A stretch of 64,000 nt of DNA from an uncultured Roseicyclus sp. (GTDB taxonomy: Bacteria; Pseudomonadota; Alphaproteobacteria; Rhodobacterales; Rhodobacteraceae), in NCBI GenBank assembly GCA_937139335.1, contig CAKZPN010000042.1, forward strand, positions 17,015-81,014, read 5' to 3'. The notes below the pieces were generated by a model. That model saw only the letters and a program-made list of their open reading frames with translations, searched no databases and had not been told where the DNA came from. Of the stretch, positions 56,310-63,577 are shown piece by piece; within the stretch, counting starts at the first letter, position 1, and the number at the start of each line of letters is the position of its first letter. Both the position numbers and the translations under genes were made by a program.

Positions 56310-56613
56310 CGATCACGTCCCCCGTGGTCTTGGCGACGCGCAGCTTCTTGCCGTCTTCGACCTTGAAGCCGACGCGGGTCGGTTTGCCGTTCTTGTCGAG
56401 CAGCGCGAGGTTCGACAGCGCGATGGGCATCGGCTGCGGAACGCGGCCGCCCTGGCTGGTCTGGCTCTGCTTGGTGTGGCGGATGGCGATGTTCACGCCG
56501 TCGACGATGGCCTTGCCGTCGGTGGGCATGACGCGGGTGATCTCACCCTGCTTGCCCTTGTCCTTGCCGGCCAAGACGACGACCTTGTCGCCCTTCTTCA
56601 GCTTTGCAGCCAT
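56302..56613 (-). CDS. rplX: 50S ribosomal protein L24
   Basis: A 103-aa KOW-motif protein: [22 protein letters not shown] is the KOW core. It abuts rplN (shared base at 56613). Confidence 0.98.
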   Translation of the reverse strand: MAAKLKKGDKVVVLAGKDKGKQGEITRVMPTDGKAIVDGVNIAIRHTKQSQTSQGGRVPQPMPIALSNLALLDKNGKPTRVGFKVEDGKKLRVAKTTGDVIDA

Positions 56614-56981
56614 TACAGCACCTCCGGCGCGAGCGAGATGATCTTCATGAAGTTCTTCGCGCGCAGCTCACGAACCACCGGCCCGAAGATACGGGTGCCG
56701 ACCGGCTCGTTGTTGTTGTTGAGGATGACGGCGGCGTTGCGGTCGAAGCGGATGGCGGTGCCATCGTCGCGGCGCACTTCCTTGGCAGTGCGCACGACGA
56801 CGGCCTTGCGGACGTCGCCCTTCTTAACGCGGCCACGCGGAATGGCCTCTTTCACCGACACCACGATGATGTCGCCGACCGAGGCGTAGCGGCGATGCGA
56901 GCCGCCGAGGACCTTGATGCACTGAACTTTCCGGGCACCGGAATTGTCAGCCACATCCAGATTGGTCTGCATCTGGATCAT
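56613..56981 (-). CDS. rplN: 50S ribosomal protein L14
   Basis: A 122-aa protein starting [20 protein letters not shown] with the conserved [22 protein letters not shown]. It is the first spc gene proper; an 82-bp gap separates it from rpsQ. Confidence 0.98.
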   Translation of the reverse strand: MIQMQTNLDVADNSGARKVQCIKVLGGSHRRYASVGDIIVVSVKEAIPRGRVKKGDVRKAVVVRTAKEVRRDDGTAIRFDRNAAVILNNNNEPVGTRIFGPVVRELRAKNFMKIISLAPEVL

Positions 56982-57063
56982 TTGGTTTCTCCCGACGTCC
57001 GGGGCCGCCTTGTCAGGACATTGACCCCGGGGTTTCGATCAAACCGAGATGTGATGGATCGCG

Positions 57064-57297
57064 TCAGACGCGCTCGACCACCTCCCAGCGCTTGGATTTC
57101 GACTTGGGGGCACATTCCTGGATACGGACCATGTCACCCACGTTGAACTGGTTGGTCTCGTCGTGCGCGCGGTACTTCTTGGACTTCCGGATCGTCTTTT
57201 GCAGAACCGGGTGCTTGAAGCGACGCTCGACCGATACGGTGACGGTCTGGGCGTTGGCGTTCGACGTGACGGTGCCTTGCAGGATACGCTTGGGCAT
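57064..57297 (-). CDS. rpsQ: 30S ribosomal protein S17
   Basis: A 77-aa protein, [27 protein letters not shown], with the C-terminal [25 protein letters not shown]. Its start codon overlaps the rpmC stop (TGATG). Confidence 0.98.
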   Translation of the reverse strand: MPKRILQGTVTSNANAQTVTVSVERRFKHPVLQKTIRKSKKYRAHDETNQFNVGDMVRIQECAPKSKSKRWEVVERV

Positions 57298-57506
57298 CAG
57301 TTGGCCTCCCCTGCTGCGGCAGTCGCTTTTTCGTTCAGAATCGTCAGCACGCGGGCGGCGTCACGCTTGACGACACGCATGCGCGCGGTGTTCTCGAGCT
57401 GGCCGGTGGCCTGCTGGAAGCGGAGGTTGAAGGCCTCCTTCTTGAGCTGGACGAGCTGATCGCGCAGCTGATCCGGCGTCTTCTCGCGAAGTTCGGTGGC
57501 GTTCAT
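57297..57506 (-). CDS. rpmC: 50S ribosomal protein L29
   Basis: A 69-aa protein, [32 protein letters not shown], the full L29 pattern. AAAGGACC precedes the ATG. In the standard order it follows rplP directly; here a 4.3-kb island intervenes. Its first 12 codons and leader are duplicated at 58310-58430, and its own leader begins at a promoter-like pair, so it now heads the rpmC-spc unit. Confidence 0.98.
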   Translation of the reverse strand: MNATELREKTPDQLRDQLVQLKKEAFNLRFQQATGQLENTARMRVVKRDAARVLTILNEKATAAAGEAN

Positions 57507-57592
57507 CGCCTTGGTCCTTTCAACATCACGGGGACGCCCCTGCAACGCAGGGTCACGCCGATTCCCGTGGAGGTCGGTGAATAGAGGGCGCG
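57472..57592. repeat. Direct repeat copy 1: rpmC start and leader
   Basis: 121 bp covering the first 12 rpmC codons and about 86 bp of leader. It is 94% identical (114 of 121) to 58310-58430, in the same orientation. It contains the hairpin CCCTGC-GTT-GCAGGG inside an outer CACGGG/CCCGTG pairing. Confidence 0.92.
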
Positions 57593-57619
57593 GATATCCG
57601 TGATGGGCGAGAACTGCAA
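57591..57619 (-). promoter_or_regulatory. Candidate rpmC-spc promoter
   Basis: TTGCAG is followed after 17 bases by TATCCG on the minus strand. The -10 lies at the outer edge of repeat copy 1. Copy 2 has TTGCGG-17-TAAGCG at exactly the same offset although the flanking sequence differs. Confidence 0.55.
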
Positions 57620-57662
57620 GCGGTATCTTGGCGCGGAACGGAAGGCAGCACCCACCGCGCAT

Positions 57663-58268
57663 CTAAAGCAGCTTGAGCTGGCCCGGATTGGCAACCACGA
57701 AATCGACGATTCCTTGAGCGAAGACGTTTACTGGATGTTCCGCATTGTCCTTGGCGCCTTCTGCGTAGATCGAGTCTTCGAACTGCTTCACTCTGTCTTC
57801 ATCCATTTCATCCAGAGCGGCTTCGTAGTTCGCCCATACAGCGGCGATCTCCGGGTCAGTTGGATTGCCGTCGTACCCGGCTGATTCATCCAGAACGCGA
57901 TGTGCCGGCTCTACCAGAGCCTCCCACTGGGTCCGGAAAGCCGGGGGCGCAAAACGTCGCAAAGCACTTCGTGCATCACGCACGAGTCCGGGGCAATTCT
58001 CCAAGAACCCGAACACGCCACCGTTCAACAACTGCCCGTGCCAACACGTTGTTACATATAGCAGAAACTGACCTTCAGTGATCTCTCCCGTTTCAATACG
58101 CGGCTCGAGCCCAATCAGAGGCCATTGGATATTTAGCGTCCTGAGCCGTGTTTCGATCTCCTCGCCGACCCGGATGTACGCTCCAAAGAGGTCATGCAAT
58201 TGATATGTTGCAGGATCACTCGAAACGGTCTTCGCTAGAGTGTCGGCAGGCATCAAGAGGACCGGCAT
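57663..58268 (-). CDS. DMP19-like (DUF4375-type) protein
   Basis: A 201-aa soluble acidic protein. The central TTCWHGQLLNGGVFGFLENCPG and DARSALRRFAPPAF resemble the NGG-x-x-x-F-x-N core of the DMP19/DUF4375 family, whose founding member mimics DNA and binds a regulator; the relation here is not certain. The DNA is lower in GC than the neighbours, which suggests acquisition. GGGAG for its start lies inside the end of a 23-codon chimeric mini-ORF that stops 4 nt upstream, so its translation is probably coupled to a captured rpmC start. The function is unknown. Confidence 0.6.
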   Translation of the reverse strand: MPVLLMPADTLAKTVSSDPATYQLHDLFGAYIRVGEEIETRLRTLNIQWPLIGLEPRIETGEITEGQFLLYVTTCWHGQLLNGGVFGFLENCPGLVRDARSALRRFAPPAFRTQWEALVEPAHRVLDESAGYDGNPTDPEIAAVWANYEAALDEMDEDRVKQFEDSIYAEGAKDNAEHPVNVFAQGIVDFVVANPGQLKLL

Positions 58269-58272
58269 GATC

Positions 58273-58311
58273 TCACTCCCACCGGTAGTTGAAGCTGACG
58301 CTCACCCGGTC
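58273..58311. repeat. Copy of the oxygenase 3' end
   Basis: 39 bp that match 59131-59169 at 37 positions, in the same orientation, ending where repeat copy 2 begins. CCGG is shared at the junction. Confidence 0.85.
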
Positions 58312-58344
58312 CGGCGTCTTCTCGCGAAGGTCTGTGACGTTCAT
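58273..58344 (-). CDS. Chimeric mini-ORF: L29 N-terminus fused to the oxygenase C-terminus
   Basis: 23 codons reading MNVTDLREKTPD-RVSVSFNYRWE. The first 12 match the start of rpmC and the last 11 the end of the oxygenase at 59131-59751, including its stop codon. The rpmC-type ribosome-binding site is kept. The stop lies 4 nt before the DMP19-like ATG. It is probably a leader peptide by accident of recombination rather than a functional protein. It is too short for the ORF track. Confidence 0.65.
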   Translation of the reverse strand: MNVTDLREKTPDRVSVSFNYRWE

Positions 58345-58430
58345 CGCCTTTGTCCTTTCAACATCACGGGGACGCCCCTGCAAAGCAGGGTCACGCCGAT
58401 TCCCGTGTAGGTCGGTGAGTAGAGGGCGCG
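58310..58430. repeat. Direct repeat copy 2: rpmC start and leader
   Basis: 121 bp, seven mismatches to 57472-57592. The start codon, the AAAGGAC ribosome-binding site and the CCCTGC/GCAGGG hairpin are kept; one of the mismatches is in the hairpin loop. The rest of rpmC is absent. Confidence 0.92.
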
Positions 58431-58457
58431 CTTAGGCGCAAAGCAGCAACGCCGCAA
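58429..58457 (-). promoter_or_regulatory. Candidate promoter for the mini-ORF/DMP19-like unit
   Basis: TTGCGG is followed after 17 bases by TAAGCG on the minus strand, at the same offset from repeat copy 2 as the rpmC promoter has from copy 1. Confidence 0.5.
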
Positions 58458-58489
58458 GCCCATATTCCTTGCCCTGTTGGGGGGTCACG

Positions 58490-58505
58490 GTATATACATC
58501 CGTAT
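58490..58505. promoter_or_regulatory. Palindromic candidate operator of the toxin-antitoxin pair
   Basis: GTATATAC (58490-58497) is a perfect palindrome and overlaps ATAC-ATCC-GTAT (58494-58505). It lies 18 bp before the antitoxin GTG start, where AbrB-type antitoxins usually repress their own promoter. Confidence 0.45.
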
Positions 58506-58522
58506 GTGCAGGAGATGATACC

Positions 58523-58747
58523 GTGATCGAGTCCAAAATCCGCAAGGTCGGCAACTCCGCCGTCATGACCCTCACCGCCGAGATGCTGGCTATTCTCGAC
58601 GCCAAGGAAGGGGATACGCTGTTCGTCGTCCGGGGCGATGACGGGTCGCTCAGGATCATGGCCAACGATCCGACGCTTGCTGCAGCGCTCGACGCGGGCG
58701 AGGCCGTGATGGACGAGAACAGGGACCTGCTCCAGGCACTGGCGTGA
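58523..58747 (+). CDS. AbrB/MazE-type antitoxin
   Basis: A 74-aa protein with the swapped-hairpin AbrB N-terminus IESKIRKVGNSAVMTLTAEMLAIL and GDTLFVV, and a C-terminal acidic tail that would bind the toxin. The start is a GTG with GGAG nine bases upstream; the track start is 18 codons longer and lacks the pattern. The stop overlaps the doc start (GTGA). It should bind its own promoter and neutralise Doc. Confidence 0.85.
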   Translation: MIESKIRKVGNSAVMTLTAEMLAILDAKEGDTLFVVRGDDGSLRIMANDPTLAAALDAGEAVMDENRDLLQALA

Positions 58748-59130
58748 CCGCGCCGACCTGGGTGCCGCTGTCCGCCGTTCTCACCTTTCATGACCGACAG
58801 ATTGCCCGCCACGGTGGTGCACCCGGCCTGCGCGATCCGGCCCTGCTGGAAGCGGCCTGCGCCCGACCGGTGAACCGCGCGGCCTATGGCGAGGCCGACC
58901 TGCACGTCCTCGCGGCCGCTTATGCTTTTGGCATCGCCAAGGCCCATGCCTTCGTCGACGGTAACAAGCGCACCGCCTTCGTCACCACGCTGACATTCCT
59001 GCGTCTGAACGGACTGCAGATGCGCCCCGATGCGGTCGAGGGCGTGCGGATGATGGAAGACCTCGCCGCGGGAGACGTGATGGAATCGGGTTTTGCGGAG
59101 TGGCTGACGCGGCAGACGCGCCCGCTCTGA
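58744..59130 (+). CDS. doc: Doc (death-on-curing) toxin
   Basis: A 128-aa Fic/Doc-fold protein with the Doc-type motif HAFVDGNKR at residues 68-76, where Fic AMP-transferases have HPFxxGNGR. Doc phosphorylates EF-Tu and stops translation. All motif residues are present, so the toxin should be active when free. It starts with GTG overlapping the antitoxin stop; its own stop abuts the oxygenase stop on the other strand. Confidence 0.9.
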   Translation: MTAPTWVPLSAVLTFHDRQIARHGGAPGLRDPALLEAACARPVNRAAYGEADLHVLAAAYAFGIAKAHAFVDGNKRTAFVTTLTFLRLNGLQMRPDAVEGVRMMEDLAAGDVMESGFAEWLTRQTRPL

Positions 59131-59751
59131 TCACTCCCACCGGTAATTGAAGCTCACGCTCACCCGGTCGTCCTCGTCCATGTTCATCGGCACCTCGTGC
59201 CTGAGCCAGCTTTCCCACAGCAGCACGTCGCCGGCCTGTGGGCCGGGGTAGATGAAGGCGCGCAGCTCCTCGCGGCAGTCCTTTTTGCGGTTGGGGGCCG
59301 CCATCATCATCGCGTGGCGGGGGTCCTCCAGCTTGATCGACTTCGCGCCCGGCGGGACGGTCACGTAGGTCGTGCCGGAGATCACCGAATGCGGGTGGAT
59401 GTGGCTGGTGTGGATGCCGCCCTCGGGCAGGATGTTGATCCAGATATCCTCCAGCACCAGCTTTCGGCCCTCGAGGTCGAACTCCAGATCCTCGGCGAAG
59501 GCGGCGACATGCGCGTCGAGCGCCGTCACCAGCGTCTCGAAGATCGGGAAGCGCCAGGGCAGGTCGGTGAGCGAAGCATAGGAGGTGTAGCCGGGATAGC
59601 CGTTCTCCTCGCACCAGGCTTGGCCGGCCTCGTCATCCTCGGCGATGGAAAAGCACGACGCCTCCATCTCGTCGGGGTCGACGGCGGGGCCAAGCTCGGC
59701 GAGCTTGGCGTGGTAGAGACGGGTGACGAAGAGCGATTTGATGCTGGCCAT
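59131..59751 (-). CDS. Putative 2OG-Fe(II) oxygenase
   Basis: A 206-aa protein of the 2OG-FeII_Oxy_5 type. A double-stranded beta-helix is suggested by LVLEDIWINILPEGGIHTSHIHPHSVISG (metal His and Asp candidates), LLWESWLRHEVPMN (second His) and the terminal RVSVSFNYRW with the 2OG-binding Arg. The substrate is unknown; the type is frequent in marine alphaproteobacteria and phages. Its 3' end is copied at 58273-58311. It abuts doc tail to tail. Confidence 0.8.
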   Translation of the reverse strand: MASIKSLFVTRLYHAKLAELGPAVDPDEMEASCFSIAEDDEAGQAWCEENGYPGYTSYASLTDLPWRFPIFETLVTALDAHVAAFAEDLEFDLEGRKLVLEDIWINILPEGGIHTSHIHPHSVISGTTYVTVPPGAKSIKLEDPRHAMMMAAPNRKKDCREELRAFIYPGPQAGDVLLWESWLRHEVPMNMDEDDRVSVSFNYRWE

Positions 59752-59905
59752 GCGCCACGCTTAGCCGACCGGCCGCGCGTTGCAAAGTGGGCAGGTCTGT
59801 GCCGACGACGGAGCGGGAGGTTTGCGATCCGGGGTCTGCTGCGTAGGGTGGAGGGACAGACCGCGCGGAGGGATCGGCTGTTCGCGCCACCAGGGAGGAC
59901 CCGAC

Positions 59906-61702
59906 ATGAAACTGATGTTCGCCGCCACGCTGCCCGCCTTGCTGGCCCTGGGTCTCGGCGCGTCTGCGCAGACAACGTCCGAAACCGTCGCGCCGGAAGG
60001 CGCCACCGCGGTCGGAACGGCGGGCCCGGTCAGCGCCCGTGTCGAGGCTGCGCTGGACACGCGCGATGCCGGCCGACCCGTGATGGCGCAGGACTGGATG
60101 GTAGTCGCCGCCAACCCGCTGGCCGTCGAGGCCGGGGCCGATGTGCTGGCCGACGGCGGCACGGCGGCCGACGCCATGATCGCCGTCCAGACGGTGCTGG
60201 GGCTGGTGGAGCCGCAAAGCTCGGGCCTCGGCGGTGGGGCTTTCCTGGTCTGGTACGATGCTGCGAGCGGGGATCTCACCACGCTCGACGGGCGCGAGAC
60301 CGCGCCGCTGGCCGCCGACCCGACGCTGTTCCAGGTGGACGGCGAGACCATGGGGTTCTGGGATGCGGTCGTCGGTGGACGGTCGGTCGGCACACCGGGC
60401 ACGCCGCGCCTGCTGCAAGAAGCGCATGACCGCTGGGGCAGCCAGGAGTGGGCGGTCCTGTTCGAGCCGGCCATCGCGCTGGCCGAGGACGGCTTTGCAG
60501 TGTCGCCGCGCCTGGCGGGCGCTGTCGCCGATGACGCCGATCGCTTGTCGATCTCGCCCCGGACCGCGGAGTACTTCCTGCCCGGTGGCGAGCCGGTGGC
60601 CGAGGGCGCGACCCTGCGCAACCATCCCTACGCGGCAACGCTCCGGCGGTTGGCCGAGGACGGGGCGGACGTGTTCTACCGCGGCGACATCGCGCAGGGG
60701 ATCGTCGACACGGTGCAGAACGCCGCCGGCAACCCCGGACGGCTGGCGATGATCGACTTCGCCGCCTACGAGGTCGTGGAACGCCCGGCGGTCTGCGTCA
60801 CCTACCGCGCGCATGATGTCTGCGGCATGGGGCCGCCGTCCTCGGGCGGGCTGACCGTCGGCCAGATCCTCGGGCAGCTCGAAGGTTTCGACCTCGGCGC
60901 GATGGGGGCGGACGACCCGCAAAGTTGGCGGCTGATCGGCGATGCCTCGCGCCAGGCCTTTGCCGACCGCGGGCGCTACATGGCCGACAGCGATTTCGTG
61001 CCGATGCCGACCGAGGGGCTGATCGACCCGGCCTACCTGAGCGTCCGCGCCACGGCGCTGAGCGGCGAGCAGGCGCTGGAGGCGGTGGAGCCGGGCAACC
61101 CGGTCTGGGATCACGCGATGCTCTGGGCCGACAACGTGCCGGTCGAGCTGCCCTCGACCTCGCATATCTCCATCGTCGACAGCTACGGCAACGCGCTGTC
61201 GATGACGACGACGATCGAGAACGGCTTTGGCTCGCGCTTGATGGCGCCCGGGGGCTTCCTGCTCAACAACGAGCTCACGGATTTCTCTTTTTCCAGCCAC
61301 GAAGACGGCGTGCCGATCGCGAACCGGGTGGAGCCGGGCAAACGGCCGCGGTCCTCGATGGCGCCGACCATCGTGCTGCGCGACGGGGCGCCGGTGCTGG
61401 TCATCGGCTCGCCGGGCGGCAGCCGGATCATCGGCTATGTCGCGCAGGCCGTGATCGCGCATCTGGACTGGGGGATGGATGTGCAACAGGCGATGGCGAT
61501 GGGCCACGCGGTGAACCGGAGCGGGACCTTCGACCTCGAGGAAGGAACCGACGTCGCCGGACTGGAGGAGGCGCTGGCCGCGCTTGGCTACGAGGTGAAC
61601 GTGACCGAGCTGAATTCCGGCCTGCACGCCATCGCCATCGGCGGGGAGGGCCTTTCGGGCGGCGCCGATCCGCGCCGCGAGGGGATCGCGCTGGGGCAAT
61701 AG
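59906..61702 (+). CDS. ggt: Gamma-glutamyltransferase (periplasmic)
   Basis: A 598-aa N-terminal-nucleophile enzyme with a signal peptide (residues 1-22). The large-subunit part has DGGTAADAMIAVQTVLGLVEPQSSGLGGG, and the autocatalytic cleavage site is at Thr418 in STSHISIVD. The later GSPGGSRI is also conserved. It hydrolyses or transfers the gamma-glutamyl group of glutathione in the periplasm. GGGAGGA precedes the ATG. It is convergent with rplP across a strong terminator and has no link to ribosomal function. Confidence 0.93.
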   Translation: MKLMFAATLPALLALGLGASAQTTSETVAPEGATAVGTAGPVSARVEAALDTRDAGRPVMAQDWMVVAANPLAVEAGADVLADGGTAADAMIAVQTVLGLVEPQSSGLGGGAFLVWYDAASGDLTTLDGRETAPLAADPTLFQVDGETMGFWDAVVGGRSVGTPGTPRLLQEAHDRWGSQEWAVLFEPAIALAEDGFAVSPRLAGAVADDADRLSISPRTAEYFLPGGEPVAEGATLRNHPYAATLRRLAEDGADVFYRGDIAQGIVDTVQNAAGNPGRLAMIDFAAYEVVERPAVCVTYRAHDVCGMGPPSSGGLTVGQILGQLEGFDLGAMGADDPQSWRLIGDASRQAFADRGRYMADSDFVPMPTEGLIDPAYLSVRATALSGEQALEAVEPGNPVWDHAMLWADNVPVELPSTSHISIVDSYGNALSMTTTIENGFGSRLMAPGGFLLNNELTDFSFSSHEDGVPIANRVEPGKRPRSSMAPTIVLRDGAPVLVIGSPGGSRIIGYVAQAVIAHLDWGMDVQQAMAMGHAVNRSGTFDLEEGTDVAGLEEALAALGYEVNVTELNSGLHAIAIGGEGLSGGADPRREGIALGQ

Positions 61703-61718
61703 CGCCTATCCCAAAAGA

Positions 61719-61754
61719 AAAAGCCCCCGCCGGGTTTCCGGCGGGGGCTTTTTT
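61719..61754. terminator. Bidirectional terminator between ggt and rplP
   Basis: A 13-bp perfect stem (AAGCCCCCGCCGG / CCGGCGGGGGCTT) around GTTT, with A-rich and T-rich flanks on both sides. It should stop ggt transcription on the plus strand and the S10 transcript after rplP on the minus strand. Confidence 0.9.
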
Positions 61755-61781
61755 GTCTCGTGCCGTGGCAGCGGACCGGGT

Positions 61782-62195
61782 TTACCAGTCTTCGCGGACC
61801 ACGGTTCGGGTCTTGATCGGCAGCTTCATCGCGGCGAGGCGAAGGGCCTCGCGCGCGGTTGCTTCGGTCACGCCGTCGATCTCGAACATGATCCGGCCCG
61901 GCTTGACCTTGCAGGCCCAGTAATCGACCGAACCCTTACCTTTACCCATCCGGACTTCAACCGGCTTGGAGGTGACGGGCGTATCCGGGAAGATCCGGAT
62001 CCAGACCCGGCCCTGACGCTTCATGTGGCGCGTCATGGCCCGGCGGGCGGCTTCGATCTGGCGCGCGGTGACGCGTTCGGGCTGGAGCGCCTTGAGACCA
62101 AAGGTGCCAAAGGTCAGGTCGGACCCGCCCTTGGCTTCGCCGCTGATGCGGCCCTTGTGCATCTTGCGGAACTTTGTGCGTTTGGGTTGCAGCAT
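61782..62195 (-). CDS. rplP: 50S ribosomal protein L16
   Basis: A 137-aa protein, [24 protein letters not shown], with [27 protein letters not shown]. It is the last gene of the S10 half; a strong terminator follows instead of rpmC. Confidence 0.98.
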   Translation of the reverse strand: MLQPKRTKFRKMHKGRISGEAKGGSDLTFGTFGLKALQPERVTARQIEAARRAMTRHMKRQGRVWIRIFPDTPVTSKPVEVRMGKGKGSVDYWACKVKPGRIMFEIDGVTEATAREALRLAAMKLPIKTRTVVREDW

Positions 62196-62207
62196 CTCTG
62201 GTGCTCC

Positions 62208-62912
62208 TTACCGGTCACGGCGCGGGCGCGGGCCCCCGCCTTCCTGAAGCTCGGCCTGGCGGCGATCGCGTGCCGCGGGGTCGTGCTCCATGATCTCGCC
62301 TTTGAAGATCCACACCTTGATGCCGATGATCCCGTAGGGCGTCGTCGCTTCACAAAGCGCGTAGTCGATATCGGCGCGGAGCGTGTGCAGCGGCACCCGG
62401 CCCTCGCGATACCACTCCGTCCGGGCGATCTCGGCGCCGCCGAGGCGGCCCGCGACGTTCACCCGGATGCCGAGGGCACCCATGCGCATGGCGTTCTGAA
62501 CCGCCCGCTTCATCGCGCGGCGGAACGATACCCGGCGCTCGAGCTGCTGGGCGATCGATTCCGCGACCAGAGCGGCGTCAAGCTCCGGCTTGCGGACCTC
62601 GACGATGTTCAGGTGCAATTCCGACGCGGTCAGGTTGGCCAGCTTCTTGCGCAGGGTTTCGATATCGGCGCCTTTTTTGCCGATGATCACGCCCGGACGC
62701 GCGGTGTGGATCGTCACCCGGCACTTGCGGTGCGGGCGCTCGATGATCACGCGGCTGACGCCGGCCTGCTTGGCCTCTTCCTTGATGAACTCGCGGATCT
62801 TGAGATCCTCGAGCAGAAGCTTGCCGTACTCCTTGGTGTCGGCATACCAGCGGCTGTCCCAGGTGCGGTTCACCTGCAGGCGCATGCCGATCGGGTTGAC
62901 CTTGTGTCCCAT
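62208..62912 (-). CDS. rpsC: 30S ribosomal protein S3
   Basis: A 234-aa protein starting [22 protein letters not shown] with the KH-domain [17 protein letters not shown] and the C-terminal [22 protein letters not shown]. The start at 62912 overlaps the rplV stop (TGATG); the longer ORF in the track is a shadow. Confidence 0.98.
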   Translation of the reverse strand: MGHKVNPIGMRLQVNRTWDSRWYADTKEYGKLLLEDLKIREFIKEEAKQAGVSRVIIERPHRKCRVTIHTARPGVIIGKKGADIETLRKKLANLTASELHLNIVEVRKPELDAALVAESIAQQLERRVSFRRAMKRAVQNAMRMGALGIRVNVAGRLGGAEIARTEWYREGRVPLHTLRADIDYALCEATTPYGIIGIKVWIFKGEIMEHDPAARDRRQAELQEGGGPRPRRDR

Positions 62913-63292
62913 CAGGCAGTCTCCTCGACTTGGCGGACCTTGATGGTCAGCTCGCTGAACGGCTTCTGGATGCGGCCGAAACGGCCACGCGCCCGCGGAC
63001 GGCCGCGCTTGAGCACCAGGTTCTTGCCGACCCAGGCTTCGGCGACGACAAGCTCGTCGACGTCGAGACCGTGGTTGTTCTCGGCGTTGGCAATGGCCGA
63101 CTGCAGGCATTTCTTCACGTCGAGCGCGATGCGCTTCTTCGAGAAGGTCAGGTCGGTGAGAGCGCGCTCGACCTTCTTGCCGCGGATCAGCTGTGCCAGC
63201 AGGTTCAGCTTTTGCGGGCTCGTCTTGAGCATGCGCAGCTTCGCCATCGCCTCGTTGTCCGCCACGCGGCGGGGATTCTTCTCCTTGCCCAT
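62912..63292 (-). CDS. rplV: 50S ribosomal protein L22
   Basis: A 126-aa protein with [28 protein letters not shown] and the exit-tunnel hairpin region [18 protein letters not shown]. It overlaps rpsC by 1 nt and is 3 nt after rpsS. Confidence 0.98.
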   Translation of the reverse strand: MGKEKNPRRVADNEAMAKLRMLKTSPQKLNLLAQLIRGKKVERALTDLTFSKKRIALDVKKCLQSAIANAENNHGLDVDELVVAEAWVGKNLVLKRGRPRARGRFGRIQKPFSELTIKVRQVEETA

Positions 63293-63295
63293 GGC

Positions 63296-63574
63296 TTACT
63301 TCCTCTTGGCTTTCTTGTCAGCGGCGTGACCCGTGTAGGTCCGTGTCGGCGAGTATTCCCCGAACTTCTGGCCGATCATGTCCTCGGAAACGTTCACCGG
63401 AACATGCTTGCGGCCATTGTAGACCCCGAAGGTGAGGCCCACGAACTGGGGCAGGATGGTGGAGCGGCGCGACCAGATCTTGATGACCTCGTTGCGGCCC
63501 GACTCACGGGATTTCTCGGCCTTCTTGAGGACGTGTGCGTCGACAAAAGGCCCTTTCCAGACAGAACGCGACAT
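63296..63574 (-). CDS. rpsS: 30S ribosomal protein S19
   Basis: A 92-aa protein, [22 protein letters not shown], with [29 protein letters not shown] and FSEYSPTRT-like end ([17 protein letters not shown]). It is 3 nt after rplB. Confidence 0.98.
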   Translation of the reverse strand: MSRSVWKGPFVDAHVLKKAEKSRESGRNEVIKIWSRRSTILPQFVGLTFGVYNGRKHVPVNVSEDMIGQKFGEYSPTRTYTGHAADKKAKRK

Positions 63575-63577
63575 CTG

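Noticed and set aside
57472-58430. The 121-bp repeats as insertion-sequence or att ends
   Set aside because: They consist of rpmC coding and leader sequence, no transposase or integrase lies between them, and no terminal inverted repeats were seen.
62208-63110. Longer rpsC start at 63110
   Set aside because: The extension overlaps rplV out of frame and lacks S3 sequence; the start at 62912 matches the family.
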